Below, piece after piece: positions 7,204 to 17,563 of a stretch of DNA of 40,401 nt; the first letter of the stretch is position 1, and each line of letters starts with the position of its first letter. Origin of the DNA: Gammaproteobacteria bacterium (GTDB lineage Bacteria > Pseudomonadota > Gammaproteobacteria > Pseudomonadales > Azotimanducaceae). A program made the position numbers and the translations under genes. The stretch spans positions 1-40,401 of the forward strand of contig JAHEEG010000015.1 of assembly GCA_024640825.1 (NCBI GenBank), given 5' to 3'. A model generated the notes under the pieces. It saw nothing but the letters and a program-made list of their open reading frames with translations, had not been told where the DNA came from and did not search any database.

Positions 7204-9129
7204 ATGGGCAAGATCATCGGTATCGACCTCGGCACCACCAATTCCTGTGTGGCCGTTCTGGAGGGCAAGGAAGCCAAGGTTATCGAAAATTCTGAGGGTG
7301 ATCGCACTACGCCCTCCATCATCGCTTACACCGAAGATGGTGAAATTCTCGTTGGCCAGAGCGCTAAGCGCCAGGCGGTCACCAATCCCAACAACACGCT
7401 GTTTGCGGTCAAGCGTCTGATTGGGAGGAAGTTCTCCGACGACGTCGTGCAGAAGGACATCAAGATGGTCCCCTACGAGATCATCGAAGCGCAAAACGGT
7501 GACGCCTGGGTGAGCGTAAAGAACGAGAAGCTGGCGCCGCCGCAGATTTCTGCAGAGGTCCTCAAGAAGATGAAGCGGACGGCGGAAGAGTATCTCGGCG
7601 AGACGATTACTGAGGCGGTGATCACGGTCCCGGCCTATTTTGACGACTCCCAGCGCCAGGCGACGAAAGACGCCGGGCGAATCGCCGGGCTTGATGTCAA
7701 GCGAATCATCAACGAGCCCACCGCCGCCGCTCTGGCCTATGGGATGGACAAAAAGCGAGGCGACGCCAAGATTGCCGTCTACGACCTCGGCGGCGGAACC
7801 TTTGACGTCTCTATCATCGAGATTGCCGACGTCGACGGTGAGCATCAGTTCGAAGTGCTGGCCACGAACGGCGATACGTTCCTGGGTGGTGAAGACTTCG
7901 ATCTGCGGATCATTGACTACATGGCCGATCAGTTCAAGAAGGACAACGGTGTCGATCTGCACAATGACCCGCTGGCGTTGCAGCGTCTCAAAGAAGCTGC
8001 CGAGAAGGCCAAAATCGAGCTTTCAAGCAGCCAGCAGACGGAGATCAATCTGCCGTACATCACGGCGGATCAGAGCGGACCGAAACACCTGGTGATGAAG
8101 CTGACCAGGGCCAAGCTCGAGTCTCTGGTAGAGGAATTGGTAGACCGGACCATCGGCCCGTGCCGTACCGCACTGGAAGATGCCGGGCTCTCCGGCTCGG
8201 AAATCGACGACGTGATTCTTGTCGGCGGGCAGACGCGCATGCCCCAGGTGCAGAACAAGGTTCAGGAATTCTTCGGCAAAGAGCCGCGCAGAGATGTGAA
8301 CCCTGACGAGGCAGTGGCCATCGGGGCTGCTATTCAGGCGGCTGTGCTGTCCGGCGACGTCAAAGACGTTCTGTTGCTGGACGTCACGCCGCTATCGCTG
8401 GGTATTGAAACCCTGGGCGGCGTGATGAGCGCGCTTATCGAGAAGAACACCACGATTCCAACGAAGAAGCAGCAGGTGTTTTCAACCGCGGACGACAATC
8501 AGACGGCGGTTACCATCAACGTGGTGCAGGGCGAGCGCAAGCAGGCAGCGCAGAACAAGTCTCTGGGGCGCTTTGATCTCGCTGATATTCCGCCGGCTCC
8601 CCGGGGCATGCCGCAGATCGAGGTCAGCTTCGATCTGGATGCCAACGGCATCCTCAACGTCTCTGCCAAAGACAAGGCGACGGGTAAAGAGCAGTCCATC
8701 GTGATCAAAGCTTCCGGCGGCCTGTCCGACGAGGAGATAGACAACATGGTGCGGGATGCCGAGGCTCATTCGGAAGAGGACGCGAAGTTCGAGGCCATGG
8801 TCAACCTGCGTAACCAAGCGGACGGTCTGGTGCATGCCAGCCGGAAGACGCTTGCGGAAGCCGGCGACAAAGCCAGCGAAGAAGAGAAAACGGCCATTGA
8901 GTCGGCGGCGGGCGCGCTGGAAGAGGCCATCAAAAATGGCGACAAGGGCGACATTGAGGCTAAGATGCAGGCCCTCTCGGAAGCTTCCTCCGGACTCGCG
9001 CAGAAAATGTATGCCGAACAGGCGCAGCAGGCTGAGGCTGGTAACGGCGGTGCTGACGACGGCAGTGCCGGCGACGGCGATACGGTCGATGCGGAGTTTG
9101 AAGAGGTGGACGACAAAAAGGACAAATAG
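7204..9129 (+). CDS. dnaK: Molecular chaperone DnaK (Hsp70)
   Basis: This is the ATP-dependent Hsp70 chaperone, at the usual length of 641 residues. The nucleotide-binding domain begins [17 protein letters not shown] and includes the phosphate loop [14 protein letters not shown] and [13 protein letters not shown]. The linker [19 protein letters not shown] leads into the beta-sandwich substrate domain, followed by a helical lid. The acidic tail ends [12 protein letters not shown], with the EEVD-like motif typical of DnaK. A good ribosome-binding site (GGAG) precedes ATG 7204. No sigma-32 box as good as that of grpE is visible in the 109-base gap, so dnaK probably relies on the promoter before grpE. 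Confidence 0.99.
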   Translation: MGKIIGIDLGTTNSCVAVLEGKEAKVIENSEGDRTTPSIIAYTEDGEILVGQSAKRQAVTNPNNTLFAVKRLIGRKFSDDVVQKDIKMVPYEIIEAQNGDAWVSVKNEKLAPPQISAEVLKKMKRTAEEYLGETITEAVITVPAYFDDSQRQATKDAGRIAGLDVKRIINEPTAAALAYGMDKKRGDAKIAVYDLGGGTFDVSIIEIADVDGEHQFEVLATNGDTFLGGEDFDLRIIDYMADQFKKDNGVDLHNDPLALQRLKEAAEKAKIELSSSQQTEINLPYITADQSGPKHLVMKLTRAKLESLVEELVDRTIGPCRTALEDAGLSGSEIDDVILVGGQTRMPQVQNKVQEFFGKEPRRDVNPDEAVAIGAAIQAAVLSGDVKDVLLLDVTPLSLGIETLGGVMSALIEKNTTIPTKKQQVFSTADDNQTAVTINVVQGERKQAAQNKSLGRFDLADIPPAPRGMPQIEVSFDLDANGILNVSAKDKATGKEQSIVIKASGGLSDEEIDNMVRDAEAHSEEDAKFEAMVNLRNQADGLVHASRKTLAEAGDKASEEEKTAIESAAGALEEAIKNGDKGDIEAKMQALSEASSGLAQKMYAEQAQQAEAGNGGADDGSAGDGDTVDAEFEEVDDKKDK

Positions 9130-9194
9130 CCGGTGATCGGGGGCGCGGAGACGGGCCCCGAACCGCCTAAGCCCCGCTCGGTATCGGACAGATT

Positions 9195-10322
9195 ATGGAG
9201 AAACGCGACTATTACGAAGTGCTGGGCATCTCGCGGGATGCCTCCGATGCCGATATCAAGAAAGCCTATCGCCGGCTGGCGATGAAATATCATCCGGACC
9301 GCAATCCGGATGACGCGGGTTCGGAAGAGAAGTTCAAAGAGGCCAGCGAAGCTTACGAGGTCTTGACCGACAGCCAGAAGCGCCAGGCGTACGACCAATT
9401 CGGTCATGCGGGTCTGGATGGCGCCGGCGGTATGGGTGCAGGTTTTTCCGGTTCCAGCTTCAGCGATATCTTCAGCGACGTTTTCGGCGATATCTTCGCT
9501 GGGGGCGGTCGTGGGAGAGGCTCGGTTCAGCGCGGCGCCGATTTGCGTTATGGCCTGGAACTCGATCTGGAGCAGGCGGTGCGGGGCGACTCCGTGGAGA
9601 TCAAGGTCCCCGTCCTGTCGAGCTGTGAGGTCTGTTCCGGCTCCGGTGCCAAGCCCGGCACCAGCCCTACAACCTGTCCTGATTGCGGTGGCGCCGGGCA
9701 GATTCGGGTTGCCCAGGGCTTTTTCTCTCTGCAGCAGACCTGTCCGCGCTGTCGCGGCGGCGGGCAGATTGTCAGCGACCCCTGCAGCCCCTGTGGCGGC
9801 CGTGGGCGCGTGGAGAAACGCAAAACCCTGTCTGTGCGGATTCCGCCTGGCGTCGACAACGGGGATCGCATTCGCCTGGCAGGCGAAGGAGAAGGCGGTA
9901 TCGGCGGCGGCCCCGCTGGAGATCTTTATGTGCAGATAGAGGTGCGTGAGCACCCCATCTTCGTCAGGGACGGAGCCAACCTTTACTGCGAGGTGCCCAT
10001 CGGGTTTGTCGACGCCGCCCTCGGCGGAGAGCTGGAAGTGCCTACCCTTGATGGCCGAGTCAAGCTGAAGATCCCGGCGGAAACTCAGACCGGTAAGATG
10101 TTTCGGTTGCGAGGCAAAGGGGTGACGCCGGTCAGAGGTGGCTCGGTGGGGGATTTGCTGTGCCGCGTCGCTGTAGAGACGCCGGTTAAGCTGTCCGATA
10201 AGCAGAAACAGCTGCTGCGCGATTTCCGCGCCAGCCTGTCTGACGGTGGCGAAAAACACTCGCCCAAAGGCACGTCCTGGTTCAAAGGCGTCAAGGACTT
10301 CTTCGACGGCCTGACCGGCTGA
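9195..10322 (+). CDS. dnaJ: Chaperone protein DnaJ (Hsp40)
   Basis: DnaJ delivers unfolded clients to DnaK and stimulates its ATPase. The 375-residue protein is a complete type I Hsp40. It has a J domain (residues about 4-70) with the HPD tripeptide in [10 protein letters not shown], a Gly/Phe-rich linker ([17 protein letters not shown]), and four zinc-binding repeats ([32 protein letters not shown]). The C-terminal substrate-binding domains end in [10 protein letters not shown]. It starts 65 bases after dnaK and is very likely cotranscribed with it. Confidence 0.99.
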   Translation: MEKRDYYEVLGISRDASDADIKKAYRRLAMKYHPDRNPDDAGSEEKFKEASEAYEVLTDSQKRQAYDQFGHAGLDGAGGMGAGFSGSSFSDIFSDVFGDIFAGGGRGRGSVQRGADLRYGLELDLEQAVRGDSVEIKVPVLSSCEVCSGSGAKPGTSPTTCPDCGGAGQIRVAQGFFSLQQTCPRCRGGGQIVSDPCSPCGGRGRVEKRKTLSVRIPPGVDNGDRIRLAGEGEGGIGGGPAGDLYVQIEVREHPIFVRDGANLYCEVPIGFVDAALGGELEVPTLDGRVKLKIPAETQTGKMFRLRGKGVTPVRGGSVGDLLCRVAVETPVKLSDKQKQLLRDFRASLSDGGEKHSPKGTSWFKGVKDFFDGLTG

Positions 10323-10337
10323 TCAGATCGCGCGGTG

Positions 10338-10363
10338 CACCCTTGCCGGGCACCCTTGCCGGG
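10338..10363. repeat. Perfect 13-bp tandem duplication after dnaJ
   Basis: Two adjacent identical copies of CACCCTTGCCGGG occupy 10338-10350 and 10351-10363, 15 bases after the dnaJ stop. The second runs into GGGGCCCC and TTTT, a weak terminator-like element. The gap separates the chaperone cluster from dapB. Confidence 0.8.
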
Positions 10364-10442
10364 GCCCCTTTTCCGTGGTCCCGAGAACCTGAATCCCCGC
10401 CAGTCTGCTAACATCCGCCGCAGCACAAAAAGGACTCAAGGA

Positions 10443-11258
10443 ATGACGCGCGTAGCGGTAACCGGTGCGGCCGGGCGGATGGGCAAGACCCTTATTCAGG
10501 CCATCCATGAGGCCTCGGATATGACTCTCGGTGCGGCATTTGAGCGTAGCGGGCTGAGTCTGCTCGGTGCGGACGCCGGGGAGCTGGCCGGCCTGGGTCG
10601 CCTGGACGTTCGTCTCACCGACGATCTGGCAGGCTGTGTGGCGGCGTTTGATACGCTCATCGATTTCAGCGTGCCCGACGCCACGTTACGTAGTGTCGAC
10701 GTCTGCTCTGCAGCCGGGAAGGGGCTGGTGATTGGAACCACTGGGTTTGACGATGCTGGGCTCGAATCTATCCGTCAGGCCGCAGAATCTATCCCGATCC
10801 TGATGGCGCCCAACATGAGCGTTGGCGTGAACCTTTGCTTCAAGCTGGTGGAGTTGGCCGCGCGGGTCCTGGGCGAGGATGTGGACATAGAGGTTATCGA
10901 AGCGCACCACCGGGACAAGATCGACGCGCCCTCCGGAACCGCGATGCGGCTGGGTGAAATCCTCGCCGGGGCCCTTGAGCGGAATCTCGATGAGGTTGCC
11001 GTATACGGACGCCAGGGCATTAGCAGCGCCCGTGACAGGCAGACTATCGGCTTTGCCACCGTGCGCGCCGGCGACATCGTAGGTGAGCACACAGTTCTGT
11101 ACGCGGGGGCTGGAGAGCGCATTGAGATTACCCATCGAGCCCAGAGCCGTATGAATTTCGCCCATGGTGCCCTGCGTGCGGTGCGTTTCCTCGACGGACA
11201 GGCTGCCGGGCTATTCGATATGCAGGATGTGCTGGGCTTTAAGGGTTCGCTTGGGTAG
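10443..11258 (+). CDS. dapB: 4-hydroxy-tetrahydrodipicolinate reductase DapB
   Basis: DapB reduces hydroxy-tetrahydrodipicolinate with NAD(P)H in the diaminopimelate/lysine pathway. The 271-residue product has the N-terminal dinucleotide-binding loop [32 protein letters not shown], and the catalytic segment [15 protein letters not shown] with the His pair and the Lys. The C-terminus ([17 protein letters not shown]-like) is typical. The start at 10443 is set by AAGGA 8 bases upstream; the open frame continues further upstream without DapB similarity. It lies between dnaJ and carA as in Pseudomonas. Confidence 0.98.
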   Translation: MTRVAVTGAAGRMGKTLIQAIHEASDMTLGAAFERSGLSLLGADAGELAGLGRLDVRLTDDLAGCVAAFDTLIDFSVPDATLRSVDVCSAAGKGLVIGTTGFDDAGLESIRQAAESIPILMAPNMSVGVNLCFKLVELAARVLGEDVDIEVIEAHHRDKIDAPSGTAMRLGEILAGALERNLDEVAVYGRQGISSARDRQTIGFATVRAGDIVGEHTVLYAGAGERIEITHRAQSRMNFAHGALRAVRFLDGQAAGLFDMQDVLGFKGSLG

Positions 11259-11266
11259 ACTACGCC

Positions 11267-11283
11267 ACCCAATCGGGTTGGGT
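11267..11283 (+). terminator. Hairpin after dapB (weak terminator candidate)
   Basis: ACCCAA and TTGGGT (11267-11272 and 11278-11283) form a 6-bp stem with a 5-base loop, just after the dapB stop. There is no run of T immediately after it, so it is at best a weak or Rho-assisted terminator. The remaining 175 bases to carA contain AT-rich sequence near 11340-11355 that may hold the carAB promoter, but I cannot align a -35/-10 pair with confidence. Confidence 0.3.
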
Positions 11284-11458
11284 ATTGCGGCCTTTTCAAG
11301 CGGCAGCTAATCAGCCCTCTTGCGATCGCAGCTGACTAGAAGTAACTAATAATAGAAGGTGCATCGACGGAAGACGGTTCAAGCGTCCCCCGGCGGCACC
11401 CCTGAACCAGAAATCGCCAGCAGCCGCGATTGGACTGACTTTGAACCAGGGTGGTGAA

Positions 11459-12598
11459 TTGATTCCGGCTCTACTTGTATTGGAAGACGGAAGCGTGTTT
11501 CGCGGCCAGTCGATCGGTGCAGAAGGCACCTCGATCGGCGAGGTGGTTTTCAATACGGCAATGACCGGCTATCAGGAAATCCTCACCGATCCTTCGTACG
11601 CCCGGCAGATCATTACCCTTACCTATCCCCAGATCGGCAACACGGGCATTAATCTCGAGGACATGGAATCGGACCGCGTCTGGGCGAGCGGGCTGGTCAT
11701 TCGACAGACACCACGTCGAGCCAGCAACTGGCGGATGCGGCTTAGTCTGCAGGAGTACCTGAATCAGCAGGGGGTCGTGGCCATAGCCGACGTCGACACC
11801 CGTCGGCTGACCCGGCTCATTCGGGAAAAGGGCGCCCTTGCCGGTTGCATTGCCGCCGGGGCGACGGCCGCGCGAGACAGTGCGGTGGAAATGGCCCTTG
11901 CGGAGGCGCGAAGCTTTCCCGGCCTGCAGGGCATGGACCTGGCCGGTGTGGTGACGCGCAGCGAAACCACAAGCTGGGACCAGACCAGCTGGTCCATCGG
12001 GGAGGGCTACGGTCGCCGGGCTGAGTCCCGCTACCACGTGGTCGCCTACGATTTCGGCGTCAAACACAACATCCTGCGTCTGCTTGCGGATCGCGGCTGT
12101 CGGTTGACCGTGGTCGCCGCCACTACGCCTGCGGAGGCAGTGCTGGCCATGAACCCGGATGGGGTTTTTCTCTCTAACGGTCCCGGCGATCCGGAGCCCT
12201 GCGGCTATGCCATTGAAGCCATAGCCGCTCTGCTGCAGCACGATATGCCTATTTTCGGCATCTGCTTGGGGCATCAGCTGCTGGCGCTGGCAAGCGGGGC
12301 GCGCACTATGAAGATGGCCCACGGCCACCATGGAGCGAACCATCCGGTGCAGGATCTTCGCGACCAGCGCGTTGTCATCACCAGCCAGAACCACGGGTTC
12401 GCCGTGGACGCGGACGCCCTGCCCAACTGCCTGGAAGTCACCCATGTTTCGCTTTTCGATGGCACCCTGCAGGGTCTGCGGCGAACGGACCGACGGGCTC
12501 TTGGGTTCCAGGGTCACCCTGAAGCCAGCCCAGGGCCGCAGGATTGCGAATATCTATTCGATGAGTTCGTCGCGCTGATGGACGATCGCCATGCCTAA
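11459..12598 (+). CDS. carA: Carbamoyl-phosphate synthase small subunit
   Basis: CarA is the glutaminase subunit that feeds ammonia to CarB for carbamoyl phosphate, the precursor of arginine and pyrimidines. It begins [13 protein letters not shown] and has the class I glutamine amidotransferase domain in the C-terminal half: [20 protein letters not shown] with the nucleophile Cys, and [12 protein letters not shown] with the catalytic His and Glu. I chose TTG at 11459 because AGGG (11448-11451) sits 7 bases upstream, and this numbering places the nucleophile at residue 269, as in E. coli. An in-frame TTG at 11441 would add six residues but lacks a good ribosome-binding site. It overlaps carB by 8 bases. 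Confidence 0.97.
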   Translation: MIPALLVLEDGSVFRGQSIGAEGTSIGEVVFNTAMTGYQEILTDPSYARQIITLTYPQIGNTGINLEDMESDRVWASGLVIRQTPRRASNWRMRLSLQEYLNQQGVVAIADVDTRRLTRLIREKGALAGCIAAGATAARDSAVEMALAEARSFPGLQGMDLAGVVTRSETTSWDQTSWSIGEGYGRRAESRYHVVAYDFGVKHNILRLLADRGCRLTVVAATTPAEAVLAMNPDGVFLSNGPGDPEPCGYAIEAIAALLQHDMPIFGICLGHQLLALASGARTMKMAHGHHGANHPVQDLRDQRVVITSQNHGFAVDADALPNCLEVTHVSLFDGTLQGLRRTDRRALGFQGHPEASPGPQDCEYLFDEFVALMDDRHA

Positions 12599-15500
12599 AC
12601 GAACCGATATCCAATCCGTGCTGATCGTCGGTGCCGGTCCCATCGTCATCGGGCAGGCCTGTGAGTTCGACTACTCCGGCGCCCAGGCCTGCAAGGCGCT
12701 CAAGGATGAGGGTTACCGGGTCATTCTGGTGAACTCGAATCCGGCCACCATCATGACAGATCCTGCCATGGCGGATGCCACCTACATTGAGCCTGTGGAG
12801 TGGTCAACCGTGGCCCGGATCATCGAGCAGGAACGCCCTGACGCCCTGCTGCCTACCATGGGCGGGCAGACGGCGCTGAACTGTGCTCTGGATCTGGTGC
12901 GCGAAGGCGTGCTGGAGAAATACGGCGTGGAGCTCGTTGGTGCCAGTCAGGACGCCATCGACATGGCCGAGGACCGGGAGCGCTTCGACAAGGCCATGAA
13001 GCGTATCGGTCTGGAGACGCCGCGGTCCGCCATTGCTCACAGCATGGAGGAGGCGGTGCAGGTGCAGAGCATGCTTGGCTTTCCCTGCATCATCCGGCCC
13101 TCCTTCACGCTGGGCGGCAGTGGCGGTGGCATTGCCTATAACACAGAAGAGTTCGAGGAGATCTGCGAGCGGGGCTTTGATCTTTCGCCGACCAACGAGC
13201 TCCTGATCGATGAGTCGCTGCTGGGTTGGAAAGAATACGAAATGGAGGTGGTGCGGGACCGAAACGACAACTGCATCATCGTCTGCTCCATCGAAAATCT
13301 GGATCCTATGGGCGTGCATACCGGTGACAGCATCACGGTGGCGCCGGCTCAGACGCTGACCGATAAGGAATATCAGATCCTGCGCAATGCTTCCATCGCC
13401 GTGCTGCGGGAAATCGGTGTGGAAACCGGTGGCTCCAACGTGCAGTTCGCGGTCAATCCCGAGAACGGCAAGTTGGTCGTCATTGAAATGAATCCGCGGG
13501 TGTCGCGCTCGTCAGCGCTGGCCTCGAAAGCCACCGGGTTTCCCATTGCCAAAGTCGCCGCCAAGCTGGCGGTGGGCTACACGCTCGATGAGCTTGTCAA
13601 CGATATCACCGGTGTAACCCCGGCCTCTTTCGAGCCAAGCATCGACTATGTGGTGACCAAGGTCCCCCGTTTTACCTTCGAAAAGTTCAGTCAGGCCGAT
13701 GCCCGGTTGACGACTCAAATGAAGTCCGTCGGTGAGGTAATGGCTATCGGCCGGACTTTTCAGGAGTCTCTTCAGAAGGCCTTGCGTGGCCTAGAGACCG
13801 GCATGGATGGTCTCAATCCGATCCTCGAAGAGAACGGGGACGAAGCGCGCGCCACGCTCCGTCGAGAGCTGAGTGTTCCCGGTGCAGAACGTATCTGGTA
13901 CCTGGCCGACGCCTTCCGCTTCGGCTTGTCGCTTGAAGAGGTACATGAGTTTTCTGCCATCGATCCCTGGTTTCTGGCTGAGATCGAGGACCTGGTTTTA
14001 ACGGAGCTGTCCATCATGGGTCAGCGCCTGGAAAACCTGCAGCGTGAGGCGCTCTATGACCTGAAGCGCAAAGGTTTTTCCGACGCGCGCCTGGCGACGC
14101 TGCTCATGACGGACGAAGCGCGGGTTCGTGCTCACCGCCTTGCGCTGGGTGTCAGCCCCGTCTACCGTCGGGTTGATACCTGCGCGGCGGAATTTCCTGC
14201 TGCCACCGCCTATCTTTATTCGACCTACGAAGAAGAATGTGAGGCCGCGCCCTCAGACCGGCGAAAGATCATGGTGCTGGGCGGCGGGCCGAATCGCATC
14301 GGTCAGGGTATCGAGTTCGATTACTGTTGCGTGCATGCAGCGCTGGCTCTGCGGGAAGATGGTTTCGAGACCATCATGGTCAACTGCAACCCGGAAACCG
14401 TATCCACAGACTATGACACGTCGGACCGGCTCTATTTTGAGCCGGTTACCTTGGAAGACGTTCTGGCTATAGTCGATATAGAAAAGCCGGAAGGTGTCAT
14501 CGTCCAGTTCGGCGGTCAGACGCCGCTGAAGCTGGTAGATAAGCTCAAGCAGGCGGGGGTGCCGATCATCGGAACCAGTCCGGATGCCATTGACCGGGCA
14601 GAGGACCGTCAGAGATTTCAATCGCTGCTCGAGAAGCTCGAACTGCGCCAGCCTTCTAATCGTACTGCGGTCGACCTGGAGACCGGCCTGGCGGGCGCGC
14701 GGGCAATTGGTTTTCCAATCGTTGTGCGTCCATCCTACGTCCTTGGCGGCCGCGCCATGGAGATCGTCAACAGCGAAGAAGAGCTTGGCCGCTATCTCAA
14801 GGAGGCGGTCACGGTTTCCAACGACTCGCCCGTGCTGCTAGATCGGTTCCTCGACCAGGCGGTTGAGGTAGACGTGGACGCCGTGTGCGATGGCAAGGAT
14901 GTCGTTATCGGGGGCATCATGCAGCACATCGAGCAGGCGGGCGTCCACTCCGGTGACTCAGCCTGCGCCTTTCCGCCTTATCAGCTTGCGGATTCAGTCC
15001 AGGATCGTATCCGCGAGCAGGTCAAAGCGATGGCCATGGAACTCGGTGTGATCGGTCTCATGAACGTTCAGCTGGCCGTTCAAGATGAGGAAATCTTCGT
15101 GCTCGAAGTGAACCCTCGCGCCTCGCGAACGGTGCCCTTCGTTTCAAAATGCATCGGCGTTTCTCTCGCCAAGGTGGCGGCTCGGTGCATGGTGGGCACG
15201 ACGCTCGCCGAACAGGGCATTACCCACGAGATCATTCCGCGTCAGATGAACGTCAAGGAATCGGTGTTCCCGTTCAGTAAGTTCCCGGGTGTCGATCCCA
15301 TACTGGGGCCGGAAATGAAATCGACTGGTGAGGTCATGGGTGTGGGCGATACCTTCGGCGAGGCGTTCGCCAAGGCAACGCTCGGGGCAGGTGTCGATCT
15401 GCCTCAGGGCGGCCGAGCTTTCCTGTCAGTGAAAGACTCTGACAAACCGGGCATCGTCGGCTTGGGCGCCGATCTGGTTCAGTTGGGATTCCGTCTGGTG

Positions 15501-15827
15501 GCCACCAGCGGCACCGCGCGTAGGCTTATCGAGGCGGGCATCCAGACGGAGACCGTCTACAAGGTCGCGGAGGGCCGACCTCACGTGATTGATCTGCTGA
15601 AGAACGAGCAGCTGGATCTGATCATCAACACCACCGAGGGGCATCAGTCTATTCGTGATTCCGCCGCAATCCGTCGGCTCGCACTGCACAACAAAGTGTG
15701 TTACACAACGACTTTAGCGGGCGGTGAAGCGTTCTGCATAGCCATTCGATATTCCCGCGATAACCACGAATTGAAAGTCAGGCGGCTGCAGGATCTTTAT
15801 TCCCCGGCCGCCGCGGACGGCGGTTAG
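12591..15827 (+). CDS. carB: Carbamoyl-phosphate synthase large subunit
   Basis: CarB makes carbamoyl phosphate from bicarbonate, ammonia and two ATP. The 1078-residue product has the expected internal duplication: two ATP-grasp halves, the first starting [20 protein letters not shown] with [11 protein letters not shown], the second starting [20 protein letters not shown] with [13 protein letters not shown]. The C-terminal MGS-like allosteric domain (about residue 940 on, [20 protein letters not shown]) responds to UMP and ornithine in known enzymes. The ATG overlaps the end of carA (ATGCCTAA), indicating translational coupling. Confidence 0.99.
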   Translation: MPKRTDIQSVLIVGAGPIVIGQACEFDYSGAQACKALKDEGYRVILVNSNPATIMTDPAMADATYIEPVEWSTVARIIEQERPDALLPTMGGQTALNCALDLVREGVLEKYGVELVGASQDAIDMAEDRERFDKAMKRIGLETPRSAIAHSMEEAVQVQSMLGFPCIIRPSFTLGGSGGGIAYNTEEFEEICERGFDLSPTNELLIDESLLGWKEYEMEVVRDRNDNCIIVCSIENLDPMGVHTGDSITVAPAQTLTDKEYQILRNASIAVLREIGVETGGSNVQFAVNPENGKLVVIEMNPRVSRSSALASKATGFPIAKVAAKLAVGYTLDELVNDITGVTPASFEPSIDYVVTKVPRFTFEKFSQADARLTTQMKSVGEVMAIGRTFQESLQKALRGLETGMDGLNPILEENGDEARATLRRELSVPGAERIWYLADAFRFGLSLEEVHEFSAIDPWFLAEIEDLVLTELSIMGQRLENLQREALYDLKRKGFSDARLATLLMTDEARVRAHRLALGVSPVYRRVDTCAAEFPAATAYLYSTYEEECEAAPSDRRKIMVLGGGPNRIGQGIEFDYCCVHAALALREDGFETIMVNCNPETVSTDYDTSDRLYFEPVTLEDVLAIVDIEKPEGVIVQFGGQTPLKLVDKLKQAGVPIIGTSPDAIDRAEDRQRFQSLLEKLELRQPSNRTAVDLETGLAGARAIGFPIVVRPSYVLGGRAMEIVNSEEELGRYLKEAVTVSNDSPVLLDRFLDQAVEVDVDAVCDGKDVVIGGIMQHIEQAGVHSGDSACAFPPYQLADSVQDRIREQVKAMAMELGVIGLMNVQLAVQDEEIFVLEVNPRASRTVPFVSKCIGVSLAKVAARCMVGTTLAEQGITHEIIPRQMNVKESVFPFSKFPGVDPILGPEMKSTGEVMGVGDTFGEAFAKATLGAGVDLPQGGRAFLSVKDSDKPGIVGLGADLVQLGFRLVATSGTARRLIEAGIQTETVYKVAEGRPHVIDLLKNEQLDLIINTTEGHQSIRDSAAIRRLALHNKVCYTTTLAGGEAFCIAIRYSRDNHELKVRRLQDLYSPAAADGG

Positions 15828-15856
15828 GCCCTCCGCGCTGAAGTAAGGCGGAATTC

Positions 15857-16330
15857 ATGCCCATTCCCATGACTGTCAAAGGTGCCGAAGCCCTGCGCGA
15901 AGAGCTGCAGCACCGTAAATTCGAGTTGCGCCCGCAGATTACTCAGGCCATTGCCGAAGCCAGGGAGCATGGTGACCTGAAAGAAAATGCCGAATACCAT
16001 GCCGCCAGGGAGCAACAGAGCTTCAACGAGGGGCGGGTTCAGGACATCGAGAGCAAGCTGGCGGATGCTCAGATTATCGATGTCACCCGGATCACCCCTA
16101 CCGGGAAGGTGGTTTTTGGCGTAACGGTCACGCTGATTGACGCGGAATCTGGTAGTGAAGTGCGCTATCAGATCGTCGGTGAAGACGAATCGGACCTCAA
16201 GGCGGGTAAGCTTTCGGTGATGTCCCCAATAGCCCGCGCCCTAATCGGAAAATCCGAAGGGGACGTTGTGGTGGTCAAAACGCCCAAGGGCGAGTTGGAA
16301 TACGAAATCGAACGGGTAGAGCACATCTGA
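15857..16330 (+). CDS. greA: Transcription elongation factor GreA
   Basis: GreA enters the RNA polymerase secondary channel and stimulates cleavage of backtracked transcripts. The 157-residue protein has the N-terminal antiparallel coiled coil, with the tip sequence [19 protein letters not shown] carrying the catalytic acidic pair (Asp/Glu), and the C-terminal FKBP-like domain ([20 protein letters not shown]). ATG 15857 gives [11 protein letters not shown], aligning with E. coli MQAIPMTLRGAE. The gene is 29 bases after carB, so carAB-greA are likely cotranscribed. Confidence 0.99.
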   Translation: MPIPMTVKGAEALREELQHRKFELRPQITQAIAEAREHGDLKENAEYHAAREQQSFNEGRVQDIESKLADAQIIDVTRITPTGKVVFGVTVTLIDAESGSEVRYQIVGEDESDLKAGKLSVMSPIARALIGKSEGDVVVVKTPKGELEYEIERVEHI

Positions 16331-16332
16331 GC

Positions 16333-16396
16333 CCCCCGGCGGGCCTAGCGCCCGCCGAGTCTAGCCCCCGGCGGGCCTAGCGCCCGCCGAGTCTAG
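16333..16396. repeat. Perfect tandem duplication of a 32-bp hairpin unit between convergent greA and yhbY
   Basis: Two identical adjacent 32-bp units span 16333-16364 and 16365-16396. Each contains an 8-bp stem, CGGCGGGC and GCCCGCCG, with a 5-base loop CTAGC (16337-16357 and 16369-16389). The first unit begins 3 bases after the greA stop. The second contains the stop codon and last codons of yhbY on the minus strand. The hairpins read almost alike from both strands and could terminate both genes, although no T-run follows. Confidence 0.9.
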
Positions 16397-16700
16397 AAAG
16401 GTTCGACAGTCGCGGGTTCGGCTTAGGGTTCCTGCGGAACAGTACGGTGATCTTGCCGATAGTCTGTATCACGTCAGCGTGACACGCCTCTGCCAGCTGG
16501 CTACCCATCAGCTTCCGGTCCTGCCGGTCTTCGGAATGTATCTTCACCTTGATCAGCTCGTGATCAGTCAGCGCCCGCTCGGTTTCTGCGATCACGGGCT
16601 CGCTGATACCCTGGTCTCCCACGCTGACAACCGGGTCGAGATGGTGGGCGATCTGCCGCAGCTGCTTGATTTTCAGGCTGTCCGGAGGTTTCGTGGGCAT
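16377..16700 (-). CDS. yhbY: YhbY-type CRM-domain RNA-binding protein (ribosome assembly)
   Basis: A 107-residue CRM (YhbY) domain protein; the E. coli homologue associates with pre-50S ribosomal particles. The core reads IKQLRQIAHHLDPVVSVGDQ, then the GxxG loop (GDQG) and VIAETERALTDHELIKVKI, then IQTIGKITVLFRR. The product is about 10 residues longer than E. coli YhbY. Its last residues SRLGGR and stop are encoded inside the second copy of the 32-bp repeat. It is divergent from rlmE (130-base gap), the usual greA-yhbY-rlmE-ftsH order. Confidence 0.95.
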   Translation of the reverse strand: MPTKPPDSLKIKQLRQIAHHLDPVVSVGDQGISEPVIAETERALTDHELIKVKIHSEDRQDRKLMGSQLAEACHADVIQTIGKITVLFRRNPKPNPRLSNLSRLGGR

Positions 16701-16830
16701 TGGTATGACTCTGCGTTTTGTTTGAAGGCGGCATTCTAGGCTTGCTCAGCCCGATGCGGGTAGGGGGCCGATTTGGCCAATCGCCGGATTCCGGTACAGT
16801 GATGTCGTCGTTGCGGATTCCTCTTAGAAA

Positions 16831-17481
16831 ATGAACAAACGCAGCAAATCCAGTCATCGCTGGCTGTCGCGTCAGCGCCGAGACCCTTTTTCACGCCGGG
16901 CGGCGGATGAAGGCCAGATATCCCGTGCTCACTTCAAGCTCGAGCAGCTCGATACGAAGTTTCGGCTGCTGCGTGGAGGCATGAAAGTGCTGGAACTGGG
17001 TGCTGCACCTGGCGGCTGGACGCGCTACATCGAAGAGCGCCTTGACCGAATGATTGACCTGCGCAGTAAGGGGGGCCTGCTGATCGTCTGTGATTCGCGG
17101 CCCGTCAGCACCGGGCCGGAGACCGTGGTCATTGATACCCCCTACGGGGAAGAGGCTACCGACCTGCGCCTCGAGTCACTTCTGCATGGGCCGGAACTGG
17201 ATCTGGTTTTGTCAGATATGGCCCCAAACATGAGCGGTAATCGGGCGACAGATCAGGCGCGAGCGATGCATCTTGCGGATCTGGCGGCTGAAGCCGCGTG
17301 CCGCTGGTTGAAACCCAATGGCGATCTGGTAGTCAAACTATTTCAGGGTCAGGGTGTCGATGCTTGGATGGCAGATCTACGACGCTCTTTCGCAACGGTC
17401 CAGCTCGTAAAGCCCAAGGCTTCCCGCCCGGAATCCCGGGAAGTCTATGCTGTCGCCCGAGAGTTCCGCGGCTCCGCCTAG
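16831..17481 (+). CDS. rlmE: 23S rRNA 2'-O-ribose methyltransferase RlmE (FtsJ/RrmJ)
   Basis: RlmE methylates U2552 of 23S rRNA late in 50S assembly using SAM. The 216-residue product starts RSKSSHRWLSRQRRDPF. It has the catalytic K-D-K-E set: Lys in SRAHFKLEQLD, Asp in LVLSDMAPNMSG, Lys in NGDLVVKLFQG, and Glu in RPESREVYAV. The SAM-binding loop is VLELGAAPGGWTRY. In E. coli it forms a heat-shock operon with ftsH; the same adjacency is seen here. Confidence 0.97.
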   Translation: MNKRSKSSHRWLSRQRRDPFSRRAADEGQISRAHFKLEQLDTKFRLLRGGMKVLELGAAPGGWTRYIEERLDRMIDLRSKGGLLIVCDSRPVSTGPETVVIDTPYGEEATDLRLESLLHGPELDLVLSDMAPNMSGNRATDQARAMHLADLAAEAACRWLKPNGDLVVKLFQGQGVDAWMADLRRSFATVQLVKPKASRPESREVYAVAREFRGSA

Positions 17482-17498
17482 TGGTGTATTCTAATAAG

Positions 17499-17542
17499 TT
17501 GGCCATTTGCTTTTGGCCAAGCCTGATCGACGTCGATCAGGC
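17499..17542. promoter_or_regulatory. Two abutting inverted repeats in the rlmE-ftsH gap, one a perfect 22-bp palindrome
   Basis: TTGGCCA (17499-17505) and TGGCCAA (17514-17520) make a 7-bp stem with an 8-base loop. Directly next to it, 17521-17542 is an uninterrupted perfect palindrome with arms GCCTGATCGAC and GTCGATCAGGC. GCATTAAA and then the ftsH ribosome-binding site AGAGGA (17551-17556) follow. The element could be a dimeric-repressor operator, an mRNA hairpin controlling ftsH, or a terminator after rlmE. It fills most of the 82-base gap. Confidence 0.6.
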
Positions 17543-17563
17543 GCATTAAAAGAGGATAAGCCC

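Noticed and set aside
8766-10259. Long minus-strand open frame (about 500 codons) opposite dnaK/dnaJ
   Set aside because: It is the mirror of high-GC coding sequence on the plus strand, spans the dnaK-dnaJ gap and shows no recognisable domain.
11259-11458. Attenuator or PUR/ARG operators before carA
   Set aside because: I see one weak hairpin (11267-11283) and AT-rich sequence, but no leader peptide with Arg codons, T-run, or recognisable ARG/PUR box.
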